64,000 nucleotides of DNA from Paraburkholderia xenovorans LB400 (GCF_000013645.1 NC_007951.1:2790001-2854000), one strand, 5' to 3'. Positions 1-10,807 are shown, counted from the first letter of the stretch. The notes: a model not told the origin generated them from the sequence alone. Made by a program: numbers and translations.

Positions 1-18
1 CAGATTTCTTCTCTTCAT
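1..18 (-). CDS. Start of a gene cut by the window edge, probable BMP-family substrate-binding protein
   Basis: Only the first six codons (MKRRNL) are inside the window. An ATG at 16-18 (minus strand) is preceded by a good ribosome binding site, AGGAGA, about 5 bases upstream. The gene lies 53 bases downstream of the last permease of a nucleoside-type ABC transporter on the same strand. In BMP-type transporters the lipoprotein that binds the substrate is the usual partner gene, so that is the inferred identity. The sequence itself is too short to prove it. Confidence 0.5.
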
Positions 19-71
19 GTTTTCTCCTGTTGTGTTTATCGAATGATGTGAAAAGCGGAGTCGATGGTCGG

Positions 72-1001
72 TCAGCCCGCCGAGAAAAACGGTTTGCCCA
101 GCGAGGCGGGCGCATTCAGCCGGATCGTGTTCGGGTTGCGCGAAATCAGCACCAGCACGACGACCGTCGCGACGTACGGCAGCATGGCGAGGAATTGCGT
201 CGGCACCGGCACGCCGATCGCCTGCGCATAGAACTGCAGGCCGGTCACGGCGCCGAACAGCAGCGCGCCGATCAGCAGGCGCCCCGGGCGCCACGTCGCG
301 AACACGACCAGCGCGAGCGCGATCCAGCCGCGCCCCGAGGTGAGCTGCTCCTGCCACAAATGCAGATTGACGATCGAGTAGTAGCCGCCCGCGAGCCCGG
401 CCATGCCGCCGCCGAAGGCCACCGCGCCGTAGCGCACGCCCACCACCGGAAAGCCGACCGAGTGCGCCACCTGCGGCGATTCGCCGACCGAGCGCAGCAC
501 CAGACCCGCGCGTGTGCGATACAGGAACCAGCCGATCACCGCGAACATCAGGAACGCGAGGTAATCGAGCGGCGTGAGGCTGAACAGTGCGGGCCCGAGC
601 ACGGGAATCTTCGAGAGGCCGGGAATGGTCCACGTGTCGATGGTCGCGCGCACCGCGGCCGACGTGTAGGGCTTGCCGACATACGCCGAGAGGCCGATGC
701 CGAAGATCGTCAGCGACAGGCCGGTAGCGACCTGGTTGGCGAGCATGGTGAGCGTGAGAAAGGCGAACAGCAGCGACATCGCGAGACCGGCGCCGATCGC
801 GGCAAGCACGCCGAGCCACGGGTTGCCGGTGATCGCGGTGACCGCGTAGCCGCTCACCGCGCCCATCAGCATCATGCCTTCGACACCGAGGTTGAGGACG
901 CCCGACTTTTCGGTGACGAGTTCGCCCGCGCCCGCGAACATCAGCGGAATCGCGGCGGTGACGGCGCTCGAGGTGAGCGCGCTGGCTTGTTGAATGTCCA
1001 T
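72..1001 (-). CDS. ABC transporter permease, nucleoside/purine type (NupQ/BmpC-like)
   Basis: A 309-residue inner-membrane permease of the branched-chain/BMP family (BPD_transp_2 type). It starts MDIQQASAL at 999-1001. The N-terminal part carries the family segment [19 protein letters not shown], followed by many hydrophobic helices. A longer in-frame reading to 1931 overlaps the upstream permease in another frame and is rejected, because family length and the conserved N-terminus fit the shorter start. It begins 38 bases after the stop of the companion permease, so the two are co-transcribed and should form the heterodimeric channel of one importer. Substrate (nucleoside or purine base) is inferred from family and from the purine genes next door. 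Confidence 0.88.
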   Translation of the reverse strand: MDIQQASALTSSAVTAAIPLMFAGAGELVTEKSGVLNLGVEGMMLMGAVSGYAVTAITGNPWLGVLAAIGAGLAMSLLFAFLTLTMLANQVATGLSLTIFGIGLSAYVGKPYTSAAVRATIDTWTIPGLSKIPVLGPALFSLTPLDYLAFLMFAVIGWFLYRTRAGLVLRSVGESPQVAHSVGFPVVGVRYGAVAFGGGMAGLAGGYYSIVNLHLWQEQLTSGRGWIALALVVFATWRPGRLLIGALLFGAVTGLQFYAQAIGVPVPTQFLAMLPYVATVVVLVLISRNPNTIRLNAPASLGKPFFSAG

Positions 1002-1039
1002 GAGAATCCGGCGGAAATCAGTGAATGTGAGTGAGCGGA

Positions 1040-2146
1040 TCAATGAACCTGGGCGGCCAGCGTCCGGCGGCGCACACGGTAGTTCACGAACAGATCGGCA
1101 CCCAGCAGGCAGAACAGCAACAGCCCCTGGAACACGCCGGACAGCGCCTGCGGCAACTGCATCGAAGTCTGCACCGCTTCGCCGCCGAGATACAGCAACG
1201 CCATCAGCAAACTCGCCAGCACGATCCCGACCGGATGCAGCCGCCCCACGAACACGACGATGATCGCGGTGAAGCCGTAACCCGGCGACCACGTCGCCTG
1301 CAACTGCCCGATCGGACCGGCGATCTCGCCCATACCGGCGAGGCCCGCGAGGCCGCCGCTGATCAGCAGCGAGGTCCAGATGGTTTTCTTGTCGGAGAAA
1401 CCGGCGTAGCGCGCGGCGAGTGGCGCGAGTCCGCCGACGTTCATGCGGTAGCCCGCGAAGCTCTTGCGCATGAAGACCCATACGAGCGGAATCGCAATCA
1501 GCGTGACGAATACCGAGGCGTTCAGACGTGTGCCGCGCAGCCATTTGATGTGCCAGTCGCCGGCGAAGGTCGGATAGAGCGCGTCGCCGCTGAACATCTC
1601 CGACAGCGGGAAGTTCATGCCCTGCGGGTCGCGCCACGGGCCGCTCACCAGGTAGATCAGCAGTTGCGTGGCCACATACGTGAGCATCAGGCTGACGAGA
1701 ATCTCGTTGGTGTTGAAGCGGCTCTTGAGCAGCGCCGGAATCGCCGCCCACACCATGCCGCCGAGCACGCCGGCGATCATCATGGTCGGCAGGATCCACC
1801 AGCCGCTGGCCTGGTCGAAATAGATCGCGACACCGCTCGCGGCAATACCGCCGAGCAGCATCTGCCCTTCGGCGCCGATGTTCCACACGTTGGCGCGATA
1901 GCCGATGGCGAGACCGAGGCCGATCAGGCACAACGGCGACGCCTTGAGCAACAGCTCGGACCAGCCGTTCACGCTGGACAGCGGCTCGATGAAAAACGCG
2001 TGCATGGCCTGCAGCGGATCGCGGCCGACGAGGCCGAAGATCAGAAAGCCGATCGCGAGCGTGAGCAACGCGGCGATCAGCGGCACGGCGAGCTGCATGG
2101 TGCGCGAGGGCGTCGTGCGTGCTTCGAGTCGATACGGGAGAGTCAT
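1040..2146 (-). CDS. ABC transporter permease, nucleoside/purine type (NupP/BmpB-like)
   Basis: A 368-residue membrane permease, the larger of the pair. It has an N-terminal membrane segment (about residues 18-40), then the family motif around GYRANVWNIGAEGQMLLGG (about residue 85), and later helices up to the tail NYRVRRRTLAAQVH. Length matches the BmpB/NupP subfamily. It lies between the ATPase gene (75-base gap) and the second permease (38-base gap), all on the minus strand. Expected to form the membrane channel together with the downstream permease. Confidence 0.88.
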   Translation of the reverse strand: MTLPYRLEARTTPSRTMQLAVPLIAALLTLAIGFLIFGLVGRDPLQAMHAFFIEPLSSVNGWSELLLKASPLCLIGLGLAIGYRANVWNIGAEGQMLLGGIAASGVAIYFDQASGWWILPTMMIAGVLGGMVWAAIPALLKSRFNTNEILVSLMLTYVATQLLIYLVSGPWRDPQGMNFPLSEMFSGDALYPTFAGDWHIKWLRGTRLNASVFVTLIAIPLVWVFMRKSFAGYRMNVGGLAPLAARYAGFSDKKTIWTSLLISGGLAGLAGMGEIAGPIGQLQATWSPGYGFTAIIVVFVGRLHPVGIVLASLLMALLYLGGEAVQTSMQLPQALSGVFQGLLLFCLLGADLFVNYRVRRRTLAAQVH

Positions 2147-2221
2147 GGGTAGCGTGTGATTTATAGGGTTCTCGTTCTGATGCAGGGCGACGTCACGCGT
2201 ATTCGCGAGACAGACGCCGGC

Positions 2222-3823
2222 TCAGGCATGCGCCGGCTGTTCCGCCGAAGGCGCCGCGCCCTCGCGGTCGCCGAACAGGCCCGCCATCCAGCGGCCGATT
2301 TCCTCGGCGTTGGTCGCCCCCGTGGCGCGCACCGGCGAGAGCCGGCCGCCGGCGAGCACTGCGATGCGATCGCAGATGTCGAACAACTCCTCCAGTTCCT
2401 CCGAGATCACCAGAATCGCCACGCCGCGCGCCGACAAGTCGAGTAGCTGCTGACGGATGAACGCCGCCGCGCCCACGTCGACGCCCCATGTAGGTTGCGC
2501 GACCACCAGCACCTTGGGCGCCTGCAGAATCTCGCGGCCCATGATGTATTTCTGCAGATTGCCGCCCGACAGACTTTGCGCGAGCGCTTCGGAGCCGCCG
2601 CAGCGCACGTCGAAAGCGTCGATGCAGCGCTTCGAAAACGCGCGCATCGCGCCCGACCTGATCCAGCCCGTCTTCACCATCTGCTGACGATGCGCGGTCA
2701 GCAGCGCGTTTTCCGACAGCGTCATGGCCGGCACCGCGCCGCGGCCGAGGCGCTCCTCCGGCACGAAGCCGAAGCCGAGCGCGCGCCGCCCGCCCGCGCC
2801 GAGCCGCCCCGCCGCCTTGCCGCAAATCGTGACCGCGTCGGCGCGCACGCCGCGTTTTTCGCCCGACAGGGCCGACAGCAGTTCGGCCTGCCCGTTGCCC
2901 GACACGCCCGCGATGCCGAAGATCTCGCCGGCATGCACGCTGAACGACACGTCACGCAGCGAGGTGCCGAACGGGTCGTCGCTTTCCACCGAGAGTTGCT
3001 TCACGTCGAGCAGCACCGCGCCCGGGTTGTGCTCGCGCCGCGTGTAGTCCGGCAGCGAATGGCCGACCATCAGTTGCGCGAGCGACGCGTGGGTTTCGCC
3101 TTTGGGCTTCACGTGACCGGTCACGCGGCCGCCGCGCATCACCGTCGCGGTGTCGCACAGTTCCTGGATTTCGTCGAGCTTGTGGCTGATGTAGAGAATG
3201 CTGCAGCCTTCGGCAGCCAGCCGCCGCAGCGTCTCGAAGAGCTTGCGGACCGCTTGCGGCGTCAGCACCGAAGTCGGTTCGTCCATGATCAGCAGACGCG
3301 GGTTCTGCAGCAGGCAGCGCACGATCTCGACGCGCTGCCGCTCGCCCACCGTCAGGCTATGCACGTGGCGCTGCGGATCGATGTCGAGGCCGTAGTCGGC
3401 CGAGACTTCGCGAATGCGCCTCGCGAGCGTTTTCAGATCGAACGGTTCGTCGAGGGCGAGCGCGATGTTTTCGCCGACCGTGAGCGTCTCGAACAGCGAA
3501 AAGTGCTGAAACACCATGCCGATGCCCAGCTTGCGCGCCGCCGCGGGGCTCGCGATCTCGACCGCCTGGCCTTCCCACTGGATCTCGCCGGCGTCGGGCC
3601 GCACCGCGCCGTAGATGATTTTCATCAGCGTGCTTTTGCCGGCGCCATTTTCGCCGAGCACGGCATGGATTTCGCCGGGCGCGACGATCAACGTGACGTC
3701 GTCGTTGGCTCGCACGGCCGGATATTGTTTGGTGATGCCCTGAAGCACCAGCCGGGGCGCCGTCTGTGCCGGCCTGTTCGCCGGCTGCGCGGCGGCGCCG
3801 TTGCTATAAGAAGAGTCGCTCAT
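2222..3823 (-). CDS. ABC transporter ATP-binding protein, duplicated nucleoside/sugar type (NupO/RbsA-like)
   Basis: A 533-residue cytoplasmic ATPase with two nucleotide-binding domains in one chain, as in RbsA/MglA/NupO. The first domain has Walker A GENGAGKS at residues 57-64 and a Walker B ending LLIMDEPTSVLTP. The second half has a degenerate P-loop (GVSGNGQA, around residue 305) and a signature LSGGNLQK. Such asymmetry is normal for the family. It is the first gene of the leftward operon ATPase-permease-permease-binding protein. With the neighbouring purine genes this suggests import of nucleosides, purines or their breakdown products. The start ATG at 3821-3823 has only a weak GGAA upstream. 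Confidence 0.9.
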   Translation of the reverse strand: MSDSSYSNGAAAQPANRPAQTAPRLVLQGITKQYPAVRANDDVTLIVAPGEIHAVLGENGAGKSTLMKIIYGAVRPDAGEIQWEGQAVEIASPAAARKLGIGMVFQHFSLFETLTVGENIALALDEPFDLKTLARRIREVSADYGLDIDPQRHVHSLTVGERQRVEIVRCLLQNPRLLIMDEPTSVLTPQAVRKLFETLRRLAAEGCSILYISHKLDEIQELCDTATVMRGGRVTGHVKPKGETHASLAQLMVGHSLPDYTRREHNPGAVLLDVKQLSVESDDPFGTSLRDVSFSVHAGEIFGIAGVSGNGQAELLSALSGEKRGVRADAVTICGKAAGRLGAGGRRALGFGFVPEERLGRGAVPAMTLSENALLTAHRQQMVKTGWIRSGAMRAFSKRCIDAFDVRCGGSEALAQSLSGGNLQKYIMGREILQAPKVLVVAQPTWGVDVGAAAFIRQQLLDLSARGVAILVISEELEELFDICDRIAVLAGGRLSPVRATGATNAEEIGRWMAGLFGDREGAAPSAEQPAHA

Positions 3824-4074
3824 GTGATTCCGTAGTGCGTCAGTGACTGCCGGTTACAGCGCGTTCGCTCCCCTTGCCGGCAAGCGATCCGTCACCACAA
3901 CCGGATGACAATACCTAATTCGATCCAGTCAGTCGAGCCATCAAAATTCCCCGCAAACCCGCGTCGCAGCGCGCTTTGCGGGTATCCCACCCTTGACGCG
4001 GCTTTTCGTTCATATTAAAAGTCATATACCCCCACGCCCGCTCGATCAGCCAGAACATATATTTCGGAGAAGTC

Positions 4075-5007
4075 ATGAGTCAGCAACGCGAGGCGATCGA
4101 TACCTACCTGTTACGCGTCTTGCACACCCTGTTGATGGAGCGCAGCGTCACGCGCGCGGCCGTCAAACTGAATCAATCGCAACCCGCCATCAGCGCGGCG
4201 CTGCGCCGTTTGCGCGACATCACCGGCGACCCGTTGCTGGTGCGCGGCAAATCCGGCATGGTGCCGACGGAATACGGCCTGCGCCTGCTCGAACCGGTGC
4301 AGAACGCGCTGCGCGAGATCGAACGCATCAAGTTCCAGCAGCACAACTTCGATCCGGCCACCTCCATCCGTTGCTACCGGATCGGCTGCCCGGACTACCT
4401 GAACGTGCTGTTCGTGCCGACGGTGGTCGAGCGCTTTCGCCAGGCCGCGCCGAATGCGACGCTCGAGTTTCACTCGCTCGGACCGGCCTTCGACTACGAA
4501 CTCGCGCTCGAAGACGGCAAGCTCGACATCGTGGTCGGCAACTGGCCGGAGCCGCCCGAGCAGTTGCACCTGTCGAACCTGTTCGTCGATCAGATCGTCT
4601 GCCTGATGAGCAACGCGCATCCGTTCGCCAAACGCGGCGGGCTCACGCTCGACCAGTACCTGAATGCGCCGCATCTTGCGCCGACTCCTTACTCGGTGGG
4701 CCAGCGCGGCGCGATCGACGTGCACCTCGCGCGCGAGCGGTTAAAGCGTCATGTCGTGGTTACGTTGCCGTACTTCAATCTGGCGCCGTACGTGCTGATC
4801 AAGTCCGATCTGATCTTCACGACCACGCGCCTCTTTGCCGATTACTACGCCAAATTCCTGCCGCTCACGGTCGTGCCCGCGCCGCTCGATTTCCCGCCGA
4901 TGCAGTACTACCAGTTGTGGCACGAGCGCGTGCATTACTCCGACGAAGTGCGCTGGCTGCGCAGTCTGGTCGCCGAAGCCACCAGGACGTTGATCGACAA
5001 GCCTTAA
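4075..5007 (+). CDS. LysR-family transcriptional regulator
   Basis: A 310-residue DNA-binding regulator. The N-terminal winged helix-turn-helix spans roughly residues 15-70 (the RSVTRAAVKLNQSQPAISAA region), followed by a periplasmic-binding-like effector domain (NodD/PcpR-like). The start ATG has a clear GGAGAAG ribosome site. It is transcribed divergently from the ABC transporter operon across a 251-base gap, the classic arrangement for a LysR regulator controlling its neighbour, and converges with the deaminase gene. The effector is unknown; a purine intermediate is a reasonable guess from context. Confidence 0.88.
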   Translation: MSQQREAIDTYLLRVLHTLLMERSVTRAAVKLNQSQPAISAALRRLRDITGDPLLVRGKSGMVPTEYGLRLLEPVQNALREIERIKFQQHNFDPATSIRCYRIGCPDYLNVLFVPTVVERFRQAAPNATLEFHSLGPAFDYELALEDGKLDIVVGNWPEPPEQLHLSNLFVDQIVCLMSNAHPFAKRGGLTLDQYLNAPHLAPTPYSVGQRGAIDVHLARERLKRHVVVTLPYFNLAPYVLIKSDLIFTTTRLFADYYAKFLPLTVVPAPLDFPPMQYYQLWHERVHYSDEVRWLRSLVAEATRTLIDKP

Positions 5008-5024
5008 TGTTTTCGCATTCATGT

Positions 5025-5064
5025 GGGTTATCGGCGGCGCGATGCGTTTCATCACCGATAACCC
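5025..5064. terminator. Hairpin between convergent genes
   Basis: A perfect 10-bp inverted repeat (GGGTTATCGG at 5025-5034, CCGATAACCC at 5055-5064) with a 20-base loop lies between the stop codons of the convergent LysR and deaminase genes. There is no clear T-tract, so it may act as a shared, possibly factor-assisted, terminator. Confidence 0.5.
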
Positions 5065-5076
5065 TGCTCTCTCGCG

Positions 5077-6474
<1,398 letters not shown>

Positions 6475-7011
6475 TCGTTTCTCCGCTTCATTGCTTCCGT
6501 GCAAAGCCGTTCGAACGCGATGTGACGGCACGCCACCGTGCCGCCGCGTCACGTAGAACGCCGTTGGCCCGGTTACCCAGCGTGTTTGCGCCGTCTTCGG
6601 GGTGGGTTGCGGCCGGATCGTCGCCGAGTCCTGTTTGCTGCAACGCACAGACGTAACCTTCGACGGCCAAAATAATGCTGGCAACTCACGCCAATGCGAT
6701 ACCCAACTTCACGCCGCCGATATAGTGGGCCTTTTTTGGCGCCGGTACGATCCGCCGGTAAGACGAATGCGCTGTCATGGTCGAAGGATTCGACGCATTG
6801 CGGCTTTCAGCAGGCTGTCTGTCATGCGCCAGGTATTATCTTTCCTATCTCGCGCGCGCTGAGCGGAACAACCTTTTTACAATGGCTGCCACGGCGCTCG
6901 TTTCAATTCGCCGACGGGTATGTAGCCACTGACGTGGAGCCTCGATCCGCCGCAAACGTATCTGGATCGGGCTGCCGCCGAAACCTCGCATTCACATAAG
7001 GAAAATTGCGA
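6475..7011. other. Intergenic region between divergent deaminase and uraH
   Basis: About 540 bases separate two divergent genes, so both promoters must lie here. I see no convincing coding sequence, no strong palindrome and no near-consensus promoter. A few AT-rich patches (around 6720-6740 and 6836-6885) are the best candidates for promoter elements. The ribosome site of uraH (AAGGAAAA) lies at 6998-7005. Confidence 0.5.
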
Positions 7012-7365
7012 ATGGGAAAGCTCACTACCCATGTGCTCGACACCGCGAACGGCCGTCCCGGCGCGGGCATCAAGATCGAACTCTTCGCGCTCTCCGGCGA
7101 CACGCGCCGCGCGCTCAAAACCACCCTGACCAATGACGACGGCCGTTGCGACCAGCCGCTGCTCGAAGGCGACGCGCTCGTTCCGGGCGAATACGAACTC
7201 GTGTTCGGCGCCGGCGACTACTTCGCCTCGATCGGCACGAAGGTGCCGGAACCGCGTTTCGTCGATCGCGTCGTGTTGCGCTTCGGCGTGGCCGATGCCG
7301 GTGCGCACTATCACGTGCCGCTATTGGTGTCGCCGTGGTCGTACAGCACGTATCGCGGCAGCTAG
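7012..7365 (+). CDS. uraH: 5-hydroxyisourate hydrolase
   Basis: A 117-residue transthyretin-related protein that hydrolyses 5-hydroxyisourate, the direct product of urate oxidation, to OHCU. Diagnostic features are the N-terminal LTTHVLDTANGRPG with its active-site histidine, and the C-terminal tetrapeptide YRGS that separates these enzymes from transthyretin. The ATG at 7012-7014 is preferred over an in-frame TTG two codons earlier because AAGGAAAA is suitably placed and the family starts MGKLTTHVLD. It precedes the urate hydroxylase gene, which makes its substrate. Confidence 0.95.
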   Translation: MGKLTTHVLDTANGRPGAGIKIELFALSGDTRRALKTTLTNDDGRCDQPLLEGDALVPGEYELVFGAGDYFASIGTKVPEPRFVDRVVLRFGVADAGAHYHVPLLVSPWSYSTYRGS

Positions 7366-7681
7366 GGAGACATCTGCCGCGAGCTGTCGGGAAAACGAGT
7401 TCGAGGTCGCGCCGCCTGACGATCGCTCGATTGCATTGCGCAGATGCTCGCCGAGAGACATGCGAGCACCCGCGAAACGCAATCGAGCGTACGCGGTTCC
7501 AGCGAACCCGATCCGGTCCGACCAAGCCAATAAGAAACGGCGCCGTGCGAACTGAGCGCACCGCGTCTTTCGCCCCGCAGTCCGCGCTCTGACGTGCCGC
7601 CCTGCCAACCACCCGCCAGCCGGGGTCCAGAAGGCGCAGAACGTCGTTGCGTGTACAACGAATCAGAAGTGGAGGAGTTTC
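7366..7681. other. Intergenic region between uraH and puuD
   Basis: A 316-base gap without a supported gene. Just before puuD there is a short inverted repeat, CGTTG at 7645-7649 and CAACG at 7656-7660 with a 6-base centre (CGTGTA). It could be a regulator half-site pair, but I cannot link it to a protein. The puuD ribosome site GGAGGAG is at 7672-7678. Confidence 0.4.
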
Positions 7682-8875
7682 ATGGAAGGCTTTATCACAG
7701 ACTGGTTGAATCTGGCGATTCGCTGGTTTCACGTCATCGCCGCGATTGCATGGATCGGCGAATCGTTCTATTTCGTCGCGCTCGACAACAGCCTGAAACC
7801 GCCCGCGGACCCGAACCAGCGCAAGCGCGGCGTGTTCGGCGAACTGTGGCACGTGCACGGCGGCGGCTTCTACAACATGCAGAAGTACACCGTCGCGCCG
7901 CCGGAAATGCCGGACGATCTGCACTGGTCGAAGTGGCCTTCGTACACCACGTGGCTGTCGGGCTTCGGTCTTTTTACCGTGCTGTATCTGTTTTCGCCCA
8001 GCACCTACCTGATTGACAGGAACGTACTGGATATGGGCCCGGTGGTCGCGGTCGCCTCGGCACTAGGCTTCCTCGCCGCCGGCTGGATCGTGTACGACTC
8101 GCTGTGCCGCATTCTCGGCAACAAGGACAAGGTACTCGGCATCTGCGTGGGCGTGTACGTGCTGATCGCGGCATGGCTCGCGTGCCATATCTTCGCGGGC
8201 CGCGCGGCTTATCTGATCATGGGCGCGATGCTGGCGACGATCATGTCGGCCAACGTGTTCTTCGTGATCATTCCGGGCCAGCGCAAGATGGTCGACGCCA
8301 TGCTCAAGGGCGACACGCCGAACCCGATCTACGGCAAGCGTGGCAAGCAGCGTTCAGTGCACAACACGTATTTCACGTTGCCGGTGGTGTTCGCGATGCT
8401 GTCGAACCACTACGCGATGACCTACACGCATCCGTACAACTGGGCCGTGCTGCTGGTCATCATGCTGGCCGGCGCGCTGATCCGTCAGTTCTTCGTGATG
8501 CGTCATCGTGGCCAGGTGCTGTGGTATCTGCCGCTGGTCGGCATCGCGCTGATGTTCGTCGCGCTCTTCTGGACCATGCCGAAGCCGGTGGTTCCGCAAG
8601 CCCAGGCCGCGAACTCGCCGGTGCTCAAGGTGGCCGATATCGCGCCGGTGCTGCAGCAGCGCTGCGTGGCGTGCCACTCCGCGCATCCGACGATGATGGG
8701 CAGCGCGCCGGCCGGCGTGCTACTGGATACGCCGGATGAGATCTCGCAGAATGCACAGCGGATCTATCAGCAAGCGGTGACGCTGAAGGCCATGCCGCTC
8801 GGCAACGTGACGCATATGACCGACGACGAGCGGATGAAGATCGCCGCGTGGTTTGAAGGCGGTGCGGTGAAGTGA
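7682..8875 (+). CDS. puuD: Membrane-bound urate hydroxylase (urate oxidase) with C-terminal cytochrome c domain
   Basis: A 397-residue inner-membrane protein that oxidises urate to 5-hydroxyisourate and passes electrons to the respiratory chain rather than directly to O2. The first about 300 residues are the membrane domain with several helices (starting around WFHVIAAIAWIGESFYF). The C-terminal part is a cytochrome c domain with the haem motif CVACH at residues 328-332, facing the periplasm. It sits just after uraH, whose product acts next. A strong GGAGGAG ribosome site precedes the ATG, and a rho-independent terminator follows. Confidence 0.93.
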   Translation: MEGFITDWLNLAIRWFHVIAAIAWIGESFYFVALDNSLKPPADPNQRKRGVFGELWHVHGGGFYNMQKYTVAPPEMPDDLHWSKWPSYTTWLSGFGLFTVLYLFSPSTYLIDRNVLDMGPVVAVASALGFLAAGWIVYDSLCRILGNKDKVLGICVGVYVLIAAWLACHIFAGRAAYLIMGAMLATIMSANVFFVIIPGQRKMVDAMLKGDTPNPIYGKRGKQRSVHNTYFTLPVVFAMLSNHYAMTYTHPYNWAVLLVIMLAGALIRQFFVMRHRGQVLWYLPLVGIALMFVALFWTMPKPVVPQAQAANSPVLKVADIAPVLQQRCVACHSAHPTMMGSAPAGVLLDTPDEISQNAQRIYQQAVTLKAMPLGNVTHMTDDERMKIAAWFEGGAVK

Positions 8876-8931
8876 TGAGCGGCTGGGCGTGCGGCCCGGC
8901 GTGGCGTGCCAAAAGATGAGCAATGTGAAGC

Positions 8932-8963
8932 GGGCTTTTCGCGCGAGCGGAAAGCCCCTTTTC
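8932..8963 (+). terminator. Rho-independent terminator after puuD
   Basis: A stem GGGCTTTTCGC (8932-8942) pairs with GCGGAAAGCCC (8947-8957), with one G-U pair and a 4-base loop. It is followed by CTTTTC. Confidence 0.75.
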
Positions 8964-9018
8964 TTTGGCCGCCTCACCGCCGGTATCTTGGACGCGAATC
9001 CAGTCGATCGCAGCCTTT

Positions 9019-9143
9019 GGGCTACAAAAACACTTAAATTCGCGCAATATGTAGCCCATGAGACACAAATATAAATGGCATTATTGTGCCTCATGGGCTA
9101 CAATAATGTGAAAATCCGTTGAAATTGACGCCGTAGGGCTACA
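9019..9143 (+). promoter_or_regulatory. Four GGGCTACA operator repeats in front of hipBA
   Basis: The octamer GGGCTACA occurs at 9019-9026, 9095-9102 and 9136-9143, and inverted (TGTAGCCC) at 9050-9057. The middle two belong to a larger inverted repeat: 19-bp arms at 9050-9068 and 9084-9102 (TGTAGCCCATGAG plus CACAA, one mismatch) around a 15-base AT-rich centre. The last copy ends one base before the start codon of the antitoxin gene. HipB-type antitoxins bind multiple inverted sites upstream of their own operon, so this is the likely autoregulatory operator. Confidence 0.8.
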
Positions 9144-9144
9144 A

Positions 9145-9411
9145 ATGACTAACCTCGCCGATGTATCGGACATGCTGAAGGCCGTGCGCCGCGAAAGCAA
9201 TCTGTCGCAGGAGGAACTGGCGCACCGGGCAGGCGTCGCGCGCACCACCGTGGCGCGTATGGAAACGCTCGCCAAAAACGATATGAGCGTGTCCGTGCTC
9301 GTGCGCCTGCTCGAAGCGGCAGGCTACGACCTCAAGTTCGTCGCGCATGGACACGGGCGCACGCTCGAGGACATCCTCGCTGAACAACGCAATCCAGACG
9401 CGAACTCATGA
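9145..9411 (+). CDS. HipB-like antitoxin, XRE-family helix-turn-helix
   Basis: An 88-residue DNA-binding protein. The helix-turn-helix is at about residues 10-60 (SNLSQEELAHRAGVARTTVARME). It should bind and neutralise the HipA kinase encoded next, and repress its own promoter through the GGGCTACA repeats. The stop overlaps the hipA start by 4 bases (ATGA), so the two are translationally coupled. There is no standard Shine-Dalgarno; the last operator copy (TAGGGCT) occupies that position, so repressor binding and ribosome access may overlap. Confidence 0.88.
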   Translation: MTNLADVSDMLKAVRRESNLSQEELAHRAGVARTTVARMETLAKNDMSVSVLVRLLEAAGYDLKFVAHGHGRTLEDILAEQRNPDANS

Positions 9412-10757
9412 GGCTCGACGTTCAGGTGCTGGGCAAGAACGTCGCCACGCTATTTCGCGAGCGCGACGACTACGTCCTCAAATACAACCGCGAAGCGAGC
9501 GCGGCGGACTTCGTCAGCCTGACCATGCCGGTGCGCGAAGAGGCCTGGCGCTGGCCGCGCGATCTGCATCCGTTTTTCCGGCAGAACCTGCCGGAGGGTT
9601 ATCTGCTGAATCTGATCCGCGAGCAATTTGGTCCGTTGCTCGACGGCACCGACCTGTCGCTGCTGGCCGTGGTCGGCGCAATGGGGATCGGCCGCGTCAC
9701 CGTGACACCCGAAGGCGTCGCGCCGGGCACGGAGTTGCAGGCGCTCGATGTGCAGGACATTCTGCACGGCGACAACACGGCCGAACATTTCGCGCAGCTC
9801 GTGCGCGAGTACGCGCGCGCGGCCATCTCGGGCGCCGTGCCGAAATTCATTGCGCCTCAGGGCGGTATGTCCAGCACGTTCTCGCCCATGCCGCTCGGCA
9901 AACCGACCATCCGGACGAGCCGCCACATCGTCAAAGGCTCGGACGACAACACGCCGTTTCTCGGCTTCAACGAGTTTTATTCCATGCGCGTGCTGGAGCG
10001 GCTCGGCGTTGCGCCGGTCGCGCGCACGCAGATGTCGGACGATGGCCGGGCCCTGATCGTCGAACGCTTCGACGTCGACGCGCAGGGATTGCCGGCCTAC
10101 GGCGTCGAGGATATGTGCGGCCTGCTGGGTTTGCCACCCCATGAAAAATACAACTCGACCAGCGAGAAAATGCTCAAAGCCGCGCGAGCCTATCTGCTCG
10201 ATCGCGACACCATGCGCTCACAACTCGAACATCTTGGCTGGCATTTACTGACAAATTACGTCGTACGCAACGCGGATTGTCATACGAAGAATGTGGCGTT
10301 GTTCTATACGTCGGTCGACGATGTCGCATTTACGCCCGTCTACGACATCGTCACAACGCAGGCGTACTCGCGTTTCGCGGCCAATCCGCCGGGCTTGCCG
10401 ATCGACGGCCGCAAGACCTGGGCGGCCGGCAAAACGCTGGAGCGCTTTTTCAATACGCGCATGGGCATTGCGTCGCGTCAATACGCACAGATGGTTGAGG
10501 CGTTATGCGATTCGGCCGTCGCCGTCGGTCATGAATTGATCGAAGCCGCGCGCAATGAGCCGCAATGGCACGCCGTCGCGAAACACATGCTTCACGCCTG
10601 GGACGACGGCATGGCGTCCTTGCGCTCGCCGAGGAAGAGTCTGCAATTCAAGGGGCTCAAACCGGCGATCGAGGCTGCGGGTTTTTTCGCGCCTGAACCG
10701 GCGGAACGCGCGCGCGAAGTGATCGGGCACTCGCCGCTTCTTGCCAGGCGTAGCTAA
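9408..10757 (+). CDS. HipA-like serine/threonine kinase toxin
   Basis: A 449-residue type II toxin of the HipA kinase family. The N-terminal couple_hipA domain includes AMGIGRVTV, and the C-terminal kinase domain holds the catalytic motif NADCHTKN at residues 288-295 (catalytic D290), followed by the metal-binding YDIVTT. E. coli HipA phosphorylates glutamyl-tRNA synthetase and causes persistence; the target here is unknown. All key kinase residues I can identify are present, so it is probably active. It interrupts the purine genes between puuD and allA, suggesting insertion of a mobile toxin-antitoxin unit. Confidence 0.88.
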   Translation: MRLDVQVLGKNVATLFRERDDYVLKYNREASAADFVSLTMPVREEAWRWPRDLHPFFRQNLPEGYLLNLIREQFGPLLDGTDLSLLAVVGAMGIGRVTVTPEGVAPGTELQALDVQDILHGDNTAEHFAQLVREYARAAISGAVPKFIAPQGGMSSTFSPMPLGKPTIRTSRHIVKGSDDNTPFLGFNEFYSMRVLERLGVAPVARTQMSDDGRALIVERFDVDAQGLPAYGVEDMCGLLGLPPHEKYNSTSEKMLKAARAYLLDRDTMRSQLEHLGWHLLTNYVVRNADCHTKNVALFYTSVDDVAFTPVYDIVTTQAYSRFAANPPGLPIDGRKTWAAGKTLERFFNTRMGIASRQYAQMVEALCDSAVAVGHELIEAARNEPQWHAVAKHMLHAWDDGMASLRSPRKSLQFKGLKPAIEAAGFFAPEPAERAREVIGHSPLLARRS

Positions 10758-10807
10758 ACGCGAACGGCGGCGTCGCGCTACTTTGCGGTGGCTCGCCGCC
10801 AAAAACA

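Noticed and set aside
72..1931. A 619-codon open frame covering both permease genes
   Set aside because: Only the last 309 codons resemble a permease; the rest is the out-of-frame shadow of the other permease gene.
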